From positions 1 through 64,000 of the forward strand of contig JACDDS010000007.1 in assembly GCA_013816805.1 (NCBI GenBank): DNA of 64,000 nt. Direction: 5' to 3'. A model generated the notes under the pieces. That model was not told the DNA's origin. It did no database searches and saw only the letters and a list, made by a program, of their open reading frames with translations. Both the position numbers and the translations under genes were made by a program. This document shows positions 37,815 to 47,608 of this stretch, in pieces (within the stretch, counting starts at the first letter, position 1; every line of letters begins with the position of its first letter). The stretch is from Chitinophagales bacterium (GTDB lineage: Bacteria; Bacteroidota; Bacteroidia; Chitinophagales; UBA10324).

Positions 37815-39872
37815 ATGGTTATGCGATTTATGAATCTTTTCTTACTGCTGATATTTACAATTTTTTTGTGTGAAAAGGGGTATGCCCAAAAAGTGGCTGT
37901 TCAAAAGTTAAATCCGCAAAAGAGTAAAAAGGAAGCAGACTATCTTTTTAACTTGGGCAGTTATTACAATGCCGTAGATTATTACCAGGTAATGCTTAAA
38001 AAAACTCCGGACGCTGAATACCCGAATTATCAAATGGGTATGTCTGAATTATACCTGCGGGATTATGCACAAGCTGAAAATTACTTCAAAAAGCTGGTAG
38101 ATGCCAATGCCGTTAATTATCCATTGGCAAAATATTATTATGGTTTGGCTCTAAAATATAATGGTAAATATGATTTAGCAAAAACAGCTTTTGATGACTT
38201 CACCAGCAACTTAAAAGATACTAGGGATAATGAATTTGCACCCTATAAGAAAAGAGCGCAGACAGAGTCCAAAGGATGCGATCTTGCTTTGAAGCTTTTA
38301 CAAAAACCTGATTCCGTTAAGATCATTCACCTTAATGAATCAGTGAATAATCCTTTCAGCGATTATGCCCCGGTTTCTTTGGGCGATTCTGCTTTATTGT
38401 TTGCTTCGCTGAAATCTGATTCTGCTATTGTGGTAGATGCAATGCAAAAAGATGGACAGTATTCAGAATTTTATGAAGCTAAAAAAGTGGGAAATAACTT
38501 TCAGAAAGCGGTAGCATTTCCCGGCCCTTTCAATTCTGACCAGCAACATACAGGGAATGGCGCTTTTTCACCTGATAGAAAACGGTTCTATTTTACAAAG
38601 TGCGATCTGGGCGCGGGTATGAAAATGAAATGTAACATCTATATGAGCGAATATCAAAACGGTGTCTGGAGCGATCCGGATTCCCTGGATAAAAATGTTA
38701 ATTATCCCGATGCAAATAATACAGAACCTGCTGTAGGCAGATCATCCACAGGCGATATTCTATATTGGGCTTCTGATCGGCCCGGAGGGTCCGGCGGACT
38801 TGACATTTGGATGTCTGCTTTCGAGAATAAAACAGGAAAATTTTCTACAGCTGTAAATCTTGGCAGAAATATTAATACGAAAGGTGATGAAATAACACCT
38901 TTTTTCGACATTAAAACATCGACACTATATTTTAGTTCTAATGACCTTATAGGAATAGGGGGATTTGATATTTATAAGACCCGGTTTACGGATAAGAAAT
39001 GGACCGATCCTGTAAACGCAGGAGTACCTTTAAATTCAAGTGTTGATGATATGTATTACGTAATAGATGAAAATCAGCACTCAGGATACCTTGTCTCTAA
39101 CCGGCCCGGAACTATAGCTTTGAAAAGTGAAACTTGCTGTGATGATATATGGAGTGTAGAATACCCGAATGTTATCCGGTATGTTGTAAGAGGAAATGTA
39201 TATGATGCAGAAAAAAGACAGCCACTTGCAGGAGCGAAAGTGTTTTTAGTGGATGATCATCAGAAGCAAGTAGGTGCTGCCATGATATCTAAAGCTGATT
39301 CACTGTATTATTTTAATCTTCAGCCAAAAAAATTCTATACACTTAAATCTGTAAAGCAGGGCTATCTCACCGGGTCAGCTGATTTTACTGTTGCAGAAAG
39401 GGATTATAGTGATACCATGCGTATTGATTTACTGATGAAAAAAATTACATCACAGCCCGTGCGTATACAGAATGTATTTTATGATTTTGCTAAAGCAACC
39501 TTACGTCCGGAATCATTACCTCCTTTAGATACACTTGTTACTTTGCTTAAAGACAATCCCGGCATTATAGTAGAGATTGCTTCCCATACAGATAGTAAAG
39601 GAACTCTTAAATACAATCAGAAGCTTTCACTTTCCCGTGCTCAAAGTGTGGTAAATTATTTGGAAAGTAAAGGAGTTACCTCTGACCGTTTGATCGCTAA
39701 AGGCTATGGCCCTACCCAGCCTGTAGCACCCAATAAATTGAAAAATGGAAAAGACAATCCTGAAGGGCGGGCACTTAACAGACGTACTGAATTCAAAATT
39801 GTTGGATCTATTCCTGGTAGAGAATTAATTTATCAGCAAGGCAACCCGAGTGAAGATCAGAAAAATCAGTAA
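37815..39872 (+). CDS. OmpA-family lipoprotein-like protein with TPR, PD40 repeats and peptidoglycan-binding domain
   Basis: 685 residues from ATG 37815; an upstream in-frame ATG at 37740 overlaps the previous gene and adds no signal peptide, so it is rejected. Signal peptide (ending GYAQ), TPR-like helices (about 30-140), PD40/WD40-like propeller (about 175-440, FSPDRKRFYFTK, YWASDRPGGSGGLDIW), a carboxypeptidase-regulatory-like Ig domain (about 455-540, VRGNVYDAEKRQPLAGAKV) and an OmpA C-terminal domain (about 560-670, NVFYDFAKATLRPES and HTDSKG). It probably ties the outer-membrane partner (PorP/SprF-like) to peptidoglycan, as PorE-type proteins do. Confidence 0.93.
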   Translation: MVMRFMNLFLLLIFTIFLCEKGYAQKVAVQKLNPQKSKKEADYLFNLGSYYNAVDYYQVMLKKTPDAEYPNYQMGMSELYLRDYAQAENYFKKLVDANAVNYPLAKYYYGLALKYNGKYDLAKTAFDDFTSNLKDTRDNEFAPYKKRAQTESKGCDLALKLLQKPDSVKIIHLNESVNNPFSDYAPVSLGDSALLFASLKSDSAIVVDAMQKDGQYSEFYEAKKVGNNFQKAVAFPGPFNSDQQHTGNGAFSPDRKRFYFTKCDLGAGMKMKCNIYMSEYQNGVWSDPDSLDKNVNYPDANNTEPAVGRSSTGDILYWASDRPGGSGGLDIWMSAFENKTGKFSTAVNLGRNINTKGDEITPFFDIKTSTLYFSSNDLIGIGGFDIYKTRFTDKKWTDPVNAGVPLNSSVDDMYYVIDENQHSGYLVSNRPGTIALKSETCCDDIWSVEYPNVIRYVVRGNVYDAEKRQPLAGAKVFLVDDHQKQVGAAMISKADSLYYFNLQPKKFYTLKSVKQGYLTGSADFTVAERDYSDTMRIDLLMKKITSQPVRIQNVFYDFAKATLRPESLPPLDTLVTLLKDNPGIIVEIASHTDSKGTLKYNQKLSLSRAQSVVNYLESKGVTSDRLIAKGYGPTQPVAPNKLKNGKDNPEGRALNRRTEFKIVGSIPGRELIYQQGNPSEDQKNQ

Positions 39873-39955
39873 CAGTCTTATTGATGCTTCCATCCTTTTA
39901 TGGTTGCAGGAAACTTAGAACTGCCACACCATAATTTTTGTGATATTGATTTGAT

Positions 39956-40351
39956 CTAAGGCAATTTGATTTTCCAAAAAGAATACAACATTAGAATCCA
40001 TCCTGCAATAAAAAAAAACCCTCCAATAGGAGTGAGAATCCCAATCCAGGTAAATTTGGATGCACAGATGAGCGCAGCTATAGAGAGTATATAAAGCGAA
40101 CCGGAAAATAAAATAATACCTGCAATAAAAAGATTTCCAGCAATAGTGATCAGTTTTGTGATATACTGCTGGCTGAAGAATCCTATAAACAACAGGCATA
40201 GGGCATGATAAAACTGATATTCAACAGCAGTATGAAACACATGCAGATCGCTATCGCCTAACTGACTGCTTAATCCATGCGCTCCAAATGCACCAAGCAT
40301 TACAGCAGTGCATGCAAAGAATGCACCTGCAATCAGAAAACGTTTCGACAT
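39956..40351 (-). CDS. DUF423 family membrane protein
   Basis: 131 residues with four membrane helices. The stretch LGAFGAHGL and HTAVEYQFYHALCLL is the DUF423 (YgdD/TMEM256-like) signature. Function is unknown for the family. It is divergent from the cobalamin adenosyltransferase gene, with a 10-base perfect palindrome (40362-40371) between the starts. Confidence 0.92.
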   Translation of the reverse strand: MSKRFLIAGAFFACTAVMLGAFGAHGLSSQLGDSDLHVFHTAVEYQFYHALCLLFIGFFSQQYITKLITIAGNLFIAGIILFSGSLYILSIAALICASKFTWIGILTPIGGFFFIAGWILMLYSFWKIKLP

Positions 40352-40422
40352 ATTTGACTGGCTAACGTTAGAGTGAATTGTTGATTTTCAAAGATATTAC
40401 CTTTAATTTCTCAATACTATTT

Positions 40423-40971
40423 ATGAAAATTTACACTAAGAAGGGAGATGCAGGTACCACCCAGCTCATTGGCGGCACAAGGGTCGGTAAACACCATCTG
40501 AGAATTGATGCATATGGAACTATTGATGAATTGAATTCCTGGATAGGGCTGCTTCGTGATCAGGTGAATGGTGACCATCATAAAGATATGTTGAAAGAAA
40601 TTCAGGACCGTTTATTCACCATAGGGTCTTTACTTGCAAGTGATCCTGAAAAATCACGTATGAAAATTCCGGACCTCCATAATACCGATGTGCAGTTGCT
40701 GGAAAATGAGATGGACGAAATGAGCTTTACCTTGCCCGATATGAAATCATTTATTCTTCCCGGAGGTCATCCTGTTAATTCCGCGTGCCATATTGCAAGG
40801 TGTGTATGCAGAAGAGCAGAGCGTTTAATAGTTAAATTAAACGAAGCAGAAAAAGTGGAACCACTTATATTACAGTATATTAACCGATTGTCAGATTATT
40901 TATTTGTGCTTTCCAGAAAAATTACCCAGGACACAGGGAGTGAGGAAATACCCTGGAAACCGCGCCTGTAG
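40423..40971 (+). CDS. Cob(I)yrinic acid a,c-diamide adenosyltransferase (PduO/MMAB type)
   Basis: 182 residues from ATG 40423; the upstream frame to 40378 starts at a TTG and adds 15 unconserved residues. It makes adenosylcobalamin from cob(I)alamin and ATP. The ATP-binding N-terminus KIYTKKGDAGTTQL and GGTRVGKHHLRIDAYGTIDELNS are diagnostic, as are RCVCRRAER and the C-terminal NRLSDYLFVLSR. No B12-dependent enzyme is in the window. Confidence 0.94.
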   Translation: MKIYTKKGDAGTTQLIGGTRVGKHHLRIDAYGTIDELNSWIGLLRDQVNGDHHKDMLKEIQDRLFTIGSLLASDPEKSRMKIPDLHNTDVQLLENEMDEMSFTLPDMKSFILPGGHPVNSACHIARCVCRRAERLIVKLNEAEKVEPLILQYINRLSDYLFVLSRKITQDTGSEEIPWKPRL

Positions 40972-41020
40972 AGACTTTCATAAAAATTTCTAATCCTATT
41001 TTACAGTTATTGCAAAAAAT

Positions 41021-41050
41021 TTTGCTTTGTTGATTATTCGGTTATTTTTG
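41021..41050 (+). promoter_or_regulatory. Candidate promoter for the DUF2795 gene
   Basis: TTTG (41021-41024), 18 bases, then TATTTTTG (41043-41050): a near-ideal Bacteroidota promoter, 25 bases before the ATG at 41076. Confidence 0.65.
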
Positions 41051-41051
41051 C

Positions 41052-41068
41052 GGGAAATTTGATTTCCC
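41052..41068 (+). promoter_or_regulatory. 5'-UTR hairpin before the DUF2795 gene
   Basis: GGGAAAT (41052-41058) and ATTTCCC (41062-41068) form a perfect 7-bp stem with a TTG loop, directly after the -7 box and 7 bases before the start codon. It could be an operator or protect or mask the ribosome site. Confidence 0.5.
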
Positions 41069-41075
41069 CTATAAT

Positions 41076-41297
41076 ATGTATTGGACTCTTGAATTGGCTT
41101 CATATCTGGAAGATGCGCCCTGGCCCGCGACGAAGGATGAATTAATTGATTATGGCATTCGATCCGGTGCACCTATAGAGGTCATCGAAAATTTACAGGA
41201 ACTGGAAGACGAGGGGGAGCTATTTGAAGGTATAGATGATATTTGGCCGGATTATCCTACCCATGATGACTTCTTTTTTAATGAAGATGAGTACTGA
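41076..41297 (+). CDS. DUF2795 family small acidic protein
   Basis: 73 residues, strongly acidic, no signal peptide. The start MYWTLELASYLEDAPWPATKDELIDY matches DUF2795, a small helical domain of unknown function found widely in Bacteroidota and actinobacteria. The very acidic tail (DDFFFNEDEY) is usual for the Bacteroidota form. It stands alone between the adenosyltransferase gene and convergent ispD. Confidence 0.9.
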   Translation: MYWTLELASYLEDAPWPATKDELIDYGIRSGAPIEVIENLQELEDEGELFEGIDDIWPDYPTHDDFFFNEDEY

Positions 41298-41396
41298 TTA
41301 GATTCTCAAATTAATTTACGTTTTTTGTAGTAACTGCAAAGTGAAAACGGATCTTTTTCATCCAAATTGGGAAAGTAAAAAAGACAGATCTCCGTA

Positions 41397-42089
41397 TTAA
41401 TTGGACATATTGCCAAAGCTGTTTCCAATTAATCTTTCTGCTATTACCAGATCGTGCTTAGTGGTAATCTTAAAATTGATTTGGTCGCCATCCACAAGAT
41501 TTATCTTTACACCTGCCGCTTCAGCTACAGAGGCATCATCTGTAAATTCTTCTGAAAATGTTTGCCTGTAGGAGTTTTTCAACACTTCAACCTTAAAACA
41601 TTGCGGGGTTTGAATTACTTTATACCTGTTCCTGTTAAGGTAACGGGAACCATCTTTCATTATTTCACGGATAGAATCCTGCAGATCAATAGCTGGTATA
41701 GCATTGCCTTTATCCATTGCTGTTGCCAGGCATCTGGTTAGCAGTTTTTCCGTCACAAATGGACGGCACGCATCCTGAACAGCCACTATCCCATTTTCCT
41801 TAATCATTTTTAACCCGTTTTTAACTGAATGAAATCGCGTTGCACCTCCTTTAATAATATGTATAGAGGCCTTTTTCAAAAACTTTTTCCTGATTTTTTC
41901 CCAGCGAGCCATTTCCTCTTCAGGAAGTACAACTATAAATTCCGGATTTTTCCAGGCATTAGAAAATGCATTAATAGTATGCACAATAACTGGTGTTCCT
42001 GCCAGCAGTAGAAATTGCTTTGGTATTTCTGATTGCATGCGTGTTCCAAAGCCGCCAGCGGCAACAAGCACGAACTTTTTTTCGCTCAA
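41397..42089 (-). CDS. ispD: 2-C-methyl-D-erythritol 4-phosphate cytidylyltransferase
   Basis: 230 residues. Third enzyme of the MEP isoprenoid pathway, making CDP-methylerythritol. Visible motifs: nucleotide-binding AAGGFGTRM (10-18) with K24 in IPKQF, HIIKGGATRFHSVKNGL, VQDACRPFV and the C-terminal TTKHDLVIAE. The first glycine-rich loop reads GGFGTRM where GGxGxRM is usual; all key basic residues are kept. queA lies 69 bases upstream on the same strand. Confidence 0.95.
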   Translation of the reverse strand: MSEKKFVLVAAGGFGTRMQSEIPKQFLLLAGTPVIVHTINAFSNAWKNPEFIVVLPEEEMARWEKIRKKFLKKASIHIIKGGATRFHSVKNGLKMIKENGIVAVQDACRPFVTEKLLTRCLATAMDKGNAIPAIDLQDSIREIMKDGSRYLNRNRYKVIQTPQCFKVEVLKNSYRQTFSEEFTDDASVAEAAGVKINLVDGDQINFKITTKHDLVIAERLIGNSFGNMSN

Positions 42090-42158
42090 ATTCTTAAATG
42101 TGAAAGCGTTTTAAAGATCGGAAATATCTTCGATGTTATATAATTTATTAGGGTTTTC

Positions 42159-43208
42159 TTATATAATAAGCATTACATCACCATATGTAGAAAAGTGATA
42201 TTTCTCTTTCACTGCAACTCTATATGCCTCCATAATCTGATCGTATCCTCCAAAAGCAGAGACCATGATTAAAAGACTGGTTTTAGGCATATGAAAATTA
42301 CTTATCATGCAGTTTGCAATGCTGAATTCATAAGGAGGGTGAATAAAAACATTGGTCCAGCCTTCTGCAGGCTTTACATATTTATGCGCAGATACTGCAG
42401 ATTCAACGGCACGCATAGTAGTAGTGCCTATAGAGCAAACTCTGGCTTTATTATCTATAGCGCGGTTAATTATATTACAGGTCTCCTGGTCAATCTTAAA
42501 ATACTCAGCATCCATCTTGTGTTTAGAAAGATCTTCAACCTCGATTTGCCGAAATGTGCCAAGACCGGTATGGAGTGTAACTTCAGCAAGATCTACTCCC
42601 TTAATCTCAAGACGTTTTAACAGCTCACGGCTAAAATGCAAACCAGCGGTAGGCGCCGCTACAGCACCTTCTACTTTTGCATATACTGTTTGGTAACGCT
42701 CCTTATCCAATTCATCCGGCTTTCGCTTAATGTATTTAGGTATTGGAGTTTCCCCTAATGAATACAGTGTTTCTTTAAGCTCATCATCTGTGCCATCAAA
42801 TAAAAACCTGATAGTCCTTCCCCTTGAAGTAGTGTTATCTACCACTTCGGCAACAAGTAAACCATCTGTTCCGAAATAGAGCTTATTACCTACACGTATC
42901 TTTCTTGCCGGATCTACAAGCACATCCCACAACCTCATTTGATGGTTGAGTTCACGAAGCAGAAATACTTCGATCTTGGCACCTGTTTTTTCCTTACGCC
43001 CGTATAGCCGTGCAGGGAATACTTTTGTATTATTTAACATAAGACAATCCTTTTCACCGAAAATGCTGAGGATGTCTTTAAAAACTTTATGCTTTATTTT
43101 ACCGGTCTTTCGATCTAAAATCATCATCCGTGATTCATCACGGTTCTTTGATGGATTTTGAGCAATTAGCGACTGAGGAAGGTCAAAGCGAAATTGAGAT
43201 AGTTTCAT
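42159..43208 (-). CDS. queA: tRNA preQ1(34) S-adenosylmethionine ribosyltransferase-isomerase
   Basis: 349 residues, normal length. It transfers ribose from SAM to preQ1 in tRNA to make epoxyqueuosine. Signatures: start [33 protein letters not shown], and the highly conserved AAPTAGLHF and [14 protein letters not shown], ending YGDVMLI. tgt, which inserts preQ1 in the step before, is 4.4 kb away in the same window. Confidence 0.97.
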   Translation of the reverse strand: MKLSQFRFDLPQSLIAQNPSKNRDESRMMILDRKTGKIKHKVFKDILSIFGEKDCLMLNNTKVFPARLYGRKEKTGAKIEVFLLRELNHQMRLWDVLVDPARKIRVGNKLYFGTDGLLVAEVVDNTTSRGRTIRFLFDGTDDELKETLYSLGETPIPKYIKRKPDELDKERYQTVYAKVEGAVAAPTAGLHFSRELLKRLEIKGVDLAEVTLHTGLGTFRQIEVEDLSKHKMDAEYFKIDQETCNIINRAIDNKARVCSIGTTTMRAVESAVSAHKYVKPAEGWTNVFIHPPYEFSIANCMISNFHMPKTSLLIMVSAFGGYDQIMEAYRVAVKEKYHFSTYGDVMLII

Positions 43209-43429
43209 GGTACTTTCAATAAATTACGGTTTATTAAAAGTTTATTCAAAAGCTGGAAACACGTGAAAAAATATAGATACGATGTTTATAGGTTTGAAAA
43301 ACGGATTGCAAAGATATAATTTTTCACTTCACAGGGAAATTCTTTTAAGCTACCTGTTCATATTCTTGCTTGAACTTGGGCTTACTTTGCTATAATTTTA
43401 TATCTATTTAGTTTTAGGTTTGTCGCCAC

Positions 43430-44683
43430 ATGCAAATTGTTTTAAGAATATTCAATGAATCTGTTGCCCTTGCTCTTCGGGAATTAAGGGTAAACAAGCT
43501 GAGAACCTTTTTGACGCTGCTAGGAATTGCAATTGGTATTTTTTGCCTGATCACTATTTTTTCTTCTGTTGATTCTTTACAGCGTAACATACAACAAGGG
43601 CTAAGCAAGTTTGGAAGTGATGTAGTTTATGTAGAAAAATGGCCATGGGAATTCTCAAATGATTATCCCTGGTGGAAATATGTTAACCGTCCTTATGCTA
43701 AGTATGATGAAATGAAACAGCTTCAGGACCATTTAACAGGTGCCGATGCAATTGCAATTTCTATATGGTTACAGGGCCCCGTAATTCAGTACAGGGATCG
43801 GAATGTAAAGAACTCTACTGTAAACGGCGTATCTCAGGATTATAACCACATACAGGATCTCAATTTTTTATATGGTCGTTATTTTACTCCGGGTGAAAAC
43901 CTTGGAGGAGATCGTAAGGTGGTTCTTGGGTATAAAGTAGCTGATCAGCTTTTCCCGGATAAATCTGATCCAACAGGAAAAGAAATAGAACTGTACGGAG
44001 ATAAATTAACCATCATTGGGGTTTTTGCAAAAGATGGCGAGAGTATTATTAATACCAGCAATGATAATTTGGCAATGATACCCTATCAATATCTTGTTTC
44101 AAAAGTACAGGTCAATGGTTTCGACGTTCAGCCTTCTATATTAGTAAAAGCCAAGGCCGGCGTAACACTCGATGAATTGAAGGATGAAATAAGAGGAGTG
44201 ATGCGTGCAGTAAGAAGGTTGTCACCAACTCACGAAGATAATTTTGCCCTTAACCAGATGAGTATTCTGTCTTCCAGGATAACCAGCTTATTTGGAGTGC
44301 TGGACTGGGTAGCTATCATTATCGGGGGATTTGCAATTCTGGTGGGTGGTTTTGGTATTGCCAATATTATGTTTGTTTCTGTTAGGGAACGTACAAACCT
44401 TATCGGGATAAAAAAAGCATTAGGAGCGAAAAATTATTTTATTATGCTGGAATTTTTAATCGAAGCAGTAATTCTTTCTATAGTGGGCGGACTGTTTGGA
44501 TTAATCTTAGTTTTTATAACAGTGAAGGGATTGTCTGCTGCACTTCATTTTGACCTTGTTCTTGATTTTACAAATGCAATGCGTGGTGTCATTATTGCAT
44601 CCGTAATTGGTTTAATCTCCGGTTTTTGGCCGGCCTTGTCCGCTGCCCGCCTGAACCCTGTAGATGCTATTAGATTTAAATAA
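43430..44683 (+). CDS. MacB/FtsX-type ABC transporter permease
   Basis: 417 residues. One membrane helix near the N-terminus (about 20-45, RTFLTLLGIAIGIFCLITIFS), a large periplasmic MacB-core domain (about 50-275), then three C-terminal helices with GGFGIANIMFVSVRERTNLIGIKKALGA, the classic FtsX-domain signature, ending LNPVDAIRFK. The matching ATP-binding subunit and adaptor are not adjacent, so they must be encoded elsewhere. MacB-type complexes are mechanotransmission machines used in lipoprotein or toxin export; the substrate here is unknown. Confidence 0.92.
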   Translation: MQIVLRIFNESVALALRELRVNKLRTFLTLLGIAIGIFCLITIFSSVDSLQRNIQQGLSKFGSDVVYVEKWPWEFSNDYPWWKYVNRPYAKYDEMKQLQDHLTGADAIAISIWLQGPVIQYRDRNVKNSTVNGVSQDYNHIQDLNFLYGRYFTPGENLGGDRKVVLGYKVADQLFPDKSDPTGKEIELYGDKLTIIGVFAKDGESIINTSNDNLAMIPYQYLVSKVQVNGFDVQPSILVKAKAGVTLDELKDEIRGVMRAVRRLSPTHEDNFALNQMSILSSRITSLFGVLDWVAIIIGGFAILVGGFGIANIMFVSVRERTNLIGIKKALGAKNYFIMLEFLIEAVILSIVGGLFGLILVFITVKGLSAALHFDLVLDFTNAMRGVIIASVIGLISGFWPALSAARLNPVDAIRFK

Positions 44684-44764
44684 GCCCTCAGGTTTCACTA
44701 TATATTAATTATGAAGTTCATAACCGTATTAATACTACAGTAGCTATTTCTCTTTCTGTCAAAG

Positions 44765-44790
44765 TTATCAACAGCTGTGGACGTGTTCAC
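44765..44790. promoter_or_regulatory. DnaA-box-like sites upstream of dnaB
   Basis: TTATCAACA (44765-44773) is one mismatch from the DnaA consensus TTATCCACA. It is followed at once by GCTGTGGA, whose TGTGGA is the inverted half of a box, and by TGTTCACA. The cluster lies about 70-95 bases before the dnaB ATG. Function is inferred only. Confidence 0.35.
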
Positions 44791-44859
44791 AACTTTTTAT
44801 ATTGATTTCATCGTTCTGTATTTTCTAATTAATTTTCTTTGTTCCCCTTTAAAAATTAC

Positions 44860-46389
44860 ATGTCCGAATCGATAGATGATATAAATAAGGTCTCAGGAAA
44901 AGCCCGGTCAATGCGGCGCAGATCACCAGCTGATCTCAGTAGTTTTGTTTTCGGTAGAGTTCCGCCTCAGGCGCGCGATCTGGAAGAGGCAGTGCTTGGT
45001 GCATTAATGCTTGAAAAAGATGCGCTCTCATTGGTTATTGACATTCTTAAACCTGAAAGCTTTTATGTTGAAGCCCATCAGAAAATTTTCATGGCTATTC
45101 AGCGTCTTTTTCTGCGTACACAACCGGTAGATATCTTAACAGTTACTGAAGAGCTTCGCAAGAGTGGTGAACTGGAAGATTCCGGAGGAGCCTATTTTGT
45201 CACCGGGCTTACCAACCGGGTTGCATCGGCTGCCAATGTGGATTATCATGCAAGGATTATTTCTCAGAAATTTATTCAGCGTGAGTTGATTCGTATTTCT
45301 TCGGAGATTGTGCGGGAAGCTTTTGAGGATACTACTGATGTATTTGAATTACTGGATATAGCCGAAAAGGGAATTTACGAAATTACCGATCAGAACCTTC
45401 GCCGAAACTATTCGCCGATCAGTTCCCTTGTAAGCAAGGCGCTGGAACAATTGCAGAAAATAAAGGATCACAAAGATTCGGTTACAGGAATTCCATCCGG
45501 GTTTGTTCAGCTGGATCGTGTAACCAGTGGCTGGCAAAAATCTGATTTGGTAGTGGTGGCAGCCCGGCCAGGTATGGGTAAAACAGCATTTGTTTTATCC
45601 ATGGCACGCAATGCAGCAGTAGATTTTAAAAAACCGATCGCTTTTTTTTCTCTTGAAATGTCATCAATACAGCTGACGAATCGCTTGATCTCTGCTGAAA
45701 CAGAAATTCCTGCAGAAAAAATCCGCCGTGGTCAATTGGAAAATTATGAATGGGAACAATTGATCAGGAAAGTGGAAACGCTGTCTGAAGCGCCGCTTTT
45801 TATAGATGACACTCCTGCGATAAATATTTTTGAATTGCGGGCAAAGGCACGCCGCTTAAAAATGCAGCACGATATTCAGCTGATCATTATTGATTATTTA
45901 CAGCTGATGAGTGGCACTACTGATAATAAGCAGGGTAACCGTGAACAGGAAATCAGTAATATTTCCCGTGCACTAAAAAGTATTGCAAAGGAATTGGACA
46001 TACCTGTGATTGCCTTATCACAGCTCAACAGATCCGTGGAGACAAGGGGAGGAGATAAACGCCCCCAACTTTCTGACCTTAGGGAATCAGGTGCTATTGA
46101 GCAGGATGCAGATATGGTAATTTTCATTTATCGTCCTGAATATTATAAGATCACCCAGGATGCAGAAGGAAATTCTACTATAGGGACAGCAGAAATTATA
46201 ATTTCCAAGCATCGCAATGGCTCGCTTGCTACAATTCCTGTTAAGTTTATTGACCGGTTTGCAAAATTTGCCGAAATGGATTCATTCCGCGGAAATGTGG
46301 AAGGGCAAATCCGGATACTTAAATCGCGTATGGATGATATGGATGAGGATGAAGAATTAAAACCACCGCATGAGCCTGTGCCATGGTAA
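44860..46389 (+). CDS. dnaB: Replicative DNA helicase DnaB
   Basis: 509 residues from ATG 44860 (MSESIDDINK); a TTG at 44839 is an unlikely alternative. N-terminal DnaG-interacting domain (about 40-140, PPQARDLEEAVLGALMLEKDA) and RecA-like motor with Walker A ARPGMGKTAF, Walker B LIIIDYLQLM and the DnaB-specific SQLNRSVETRGGDKRP and LRESGAIEQDAD. It unwinds DNA at the replication fork. No intein is present. An N-terminal Ser/Arg-rich tail of ~30 residues precedes the conserved part. Confidence 0.97.
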   Translation: MSESIDDINKVSGKARSMRRRSPADLSSFVFGRVPPQARDLEEAVLGALMLEKDALSLVIDILKPESFYVEAHQKIFMAIQRLFLRTQPVDILTVTEELRKSGELEDSGGAYFVTGLTNRVASAANVDYHARIISQKFIQRELIRISSEIVREAFEDTTDVFELLDIAEKGIYEITDQNLRRNYSPISSLVSKALEQLQKIKDHKDSVTGIPSGFVQLDRVTSGWQKSDLVVVAARPGMGKTAFVLSMARNAAVDFKKPIAFFSLEMSSIQLTNRLISAETEIPAEKIRRGQLENYEWEQLIRKVETLSEAPLFIDDTPAINIFELRAKARRLKMQHDIQLIIIDYLQLMSGTTDNKQGNREQEISNISRALKSIAKELDIPVIALSQLNRSVETRGGDKRPQLSDLRESGAIEQDADMVIFIYRPEYYKITQDAEGNSTIGTAEIIISKHRNGSLATIPVKFIDRFAKFAEMDSFRGNVEGQIRILKSRMDDMDEDEELKPPHEPVPW

Positions 46390-46412
46390 TTAATGTAACT
46401 TTTTCATGTACC

Positions 46413-47495
46413 TTATTTTGGCGCTTTCCGGTATAGGAAGAGTGCTATGGCGCCAAAAATTATATTTGGCAACCATACTCCGATAATTGCAGGCAGATTA
46501 CCGTTAGTAGAAAAGGTTTTTGAGAATTGCAGGAAAAGAATATATATAAAACTCAGGGCTATGCCTAACCCAAGGTGTAAGCCAATTCCCCCGCGTATCT
46601 TACGGGATGCCAAAGAAACTCCCATGAGCGTGAGAACGAATATGGCAAATGGAAAAGAGGTGCGTTGGTATTTCTCAACTTCATAAAAAGCTACATTATC
46701 GGCCCCTTTCAGCTTCATATCCACTATTACATCATTTAATTCCTTCGCATTCAGCGTTGTTATTTCTTTCAAATTTTGCTGAAAATCCTTTGGCTTTATA
46801 TTATACCGGATCAAGGTATCTTTTCCGAACCAGAGTTTTTCACTCATAGTATCGTTGATCCTCACTGCATAATTTTTTAATTCCCACTCCTGGCTTTTAT
46901 TACGCCATACAATGCGGTCTGCACGGAGCTTGTACAGTAGCTTGCCATCGTCAAATTTTTCAAAGGAAAATCTATATCCCGAGCTATCTGAAAAATCAAA
47001 GCTTTCCATATAAATAAATTCTCCTTTAGCAACCTGTTCATGAATATTGCGGTCCGAATTATTTGCCTGCTTACTGATGTATTGATTCTCAAAGGCGATT
47101 CGTGTTTTATTTGCATCCGGTACTAACCAGTGATTTGCATAGATGTTCAGGGCAGTTACCATTGCAGAGGCAATAAAATAGGGGAACAGCATTCGGTTAA
47201 AAGTTATTCCCGAATTGAGTATTGCAATAATTTCGGAACGGGATGCCATGCGGGAAGTAAAAAATATAACCGCTACAAATAAAAAAAGCGGGGTAAACAG
47301 AATGGCAAAGTATGGGATGAAATTCAGGTAATACGTGAAAATAATAGTGGACAAAGAAATCTTCTGATCTAAAAAGTTTTCCAGCTTTTCGGTGATGTCA
47401 AAGACGATAGCAATAATTATAAATAAAAGAAGAGTCAGCAAATACGACCCCAGAAATTTCTTAATGATATAGATATCGAGTTTTTTCAGTATCAT
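46413..47495 (-). CDS. LptF/LptG-family permease (YjgP/YjgQ)
   Basis: 360 residues. N-terminal helix with LDIYIIKKFLGSYLLTLLLF, a periplasmic beta-jellyroll-like domain (about 130-270) and C-terminal helices, six membrane segments in total. LptF and LptG form the transmembrane core of the LptB2FG transporter that extracts lipopolysaccharide from the inner membrane. Whether this is F or G cannot be decided from sequence. It follows tgt on the same strand with 113 bases between them, a pairing I associate with Bacteroidota. Confidence 0.9.
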   Translation of the reverse strand: MILKKLDIYIIKKFLGSYLLTLLLFIIIAIVFDITEKLENFLDQKISLSTIIFTYYLNFIPYFAILFTPLFLFVAVIFFTSRMASRSEIIAILNSGITFNRMLFPYFIASAMVTALNIYANHWLVPDANKTRIAFENQYISKQANNSDRNIHEQVAKGEFIYMESFDFSDSSGYRFSFEKFDDGKLLYKLRADRIVWRNKSQEWELKNYAVRINDTMSEKLWFGKDTLIRYNIKPKDFQQNLKEITTLNAKELNDVIVDMKLKGADNVAFYEVEKYQRTSFPFAIFVLTLMGVSLASRKIRGGIGLHLGLGIALSFIYILFLQFSKTFSTNGNLPAIIGVWLPNIIFGAIALFLYRKAPK

Positions 47496-47608
47496 TTTTT
47501 ACAACCTGGCAGCGAGTGTGAAATGCAAATCATTAAAAACGAATGGTTATGAATGCGGAGTTTTTTTTCTATAGCTGCATCTAGTGAAGCCAAAAATAAT
47601 TTTAAGAA

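Noticed and set aside
42291-42696. Two plus-strand frames opposite queA
   Set aside because: Antisense shadows of a highly conserved gene.
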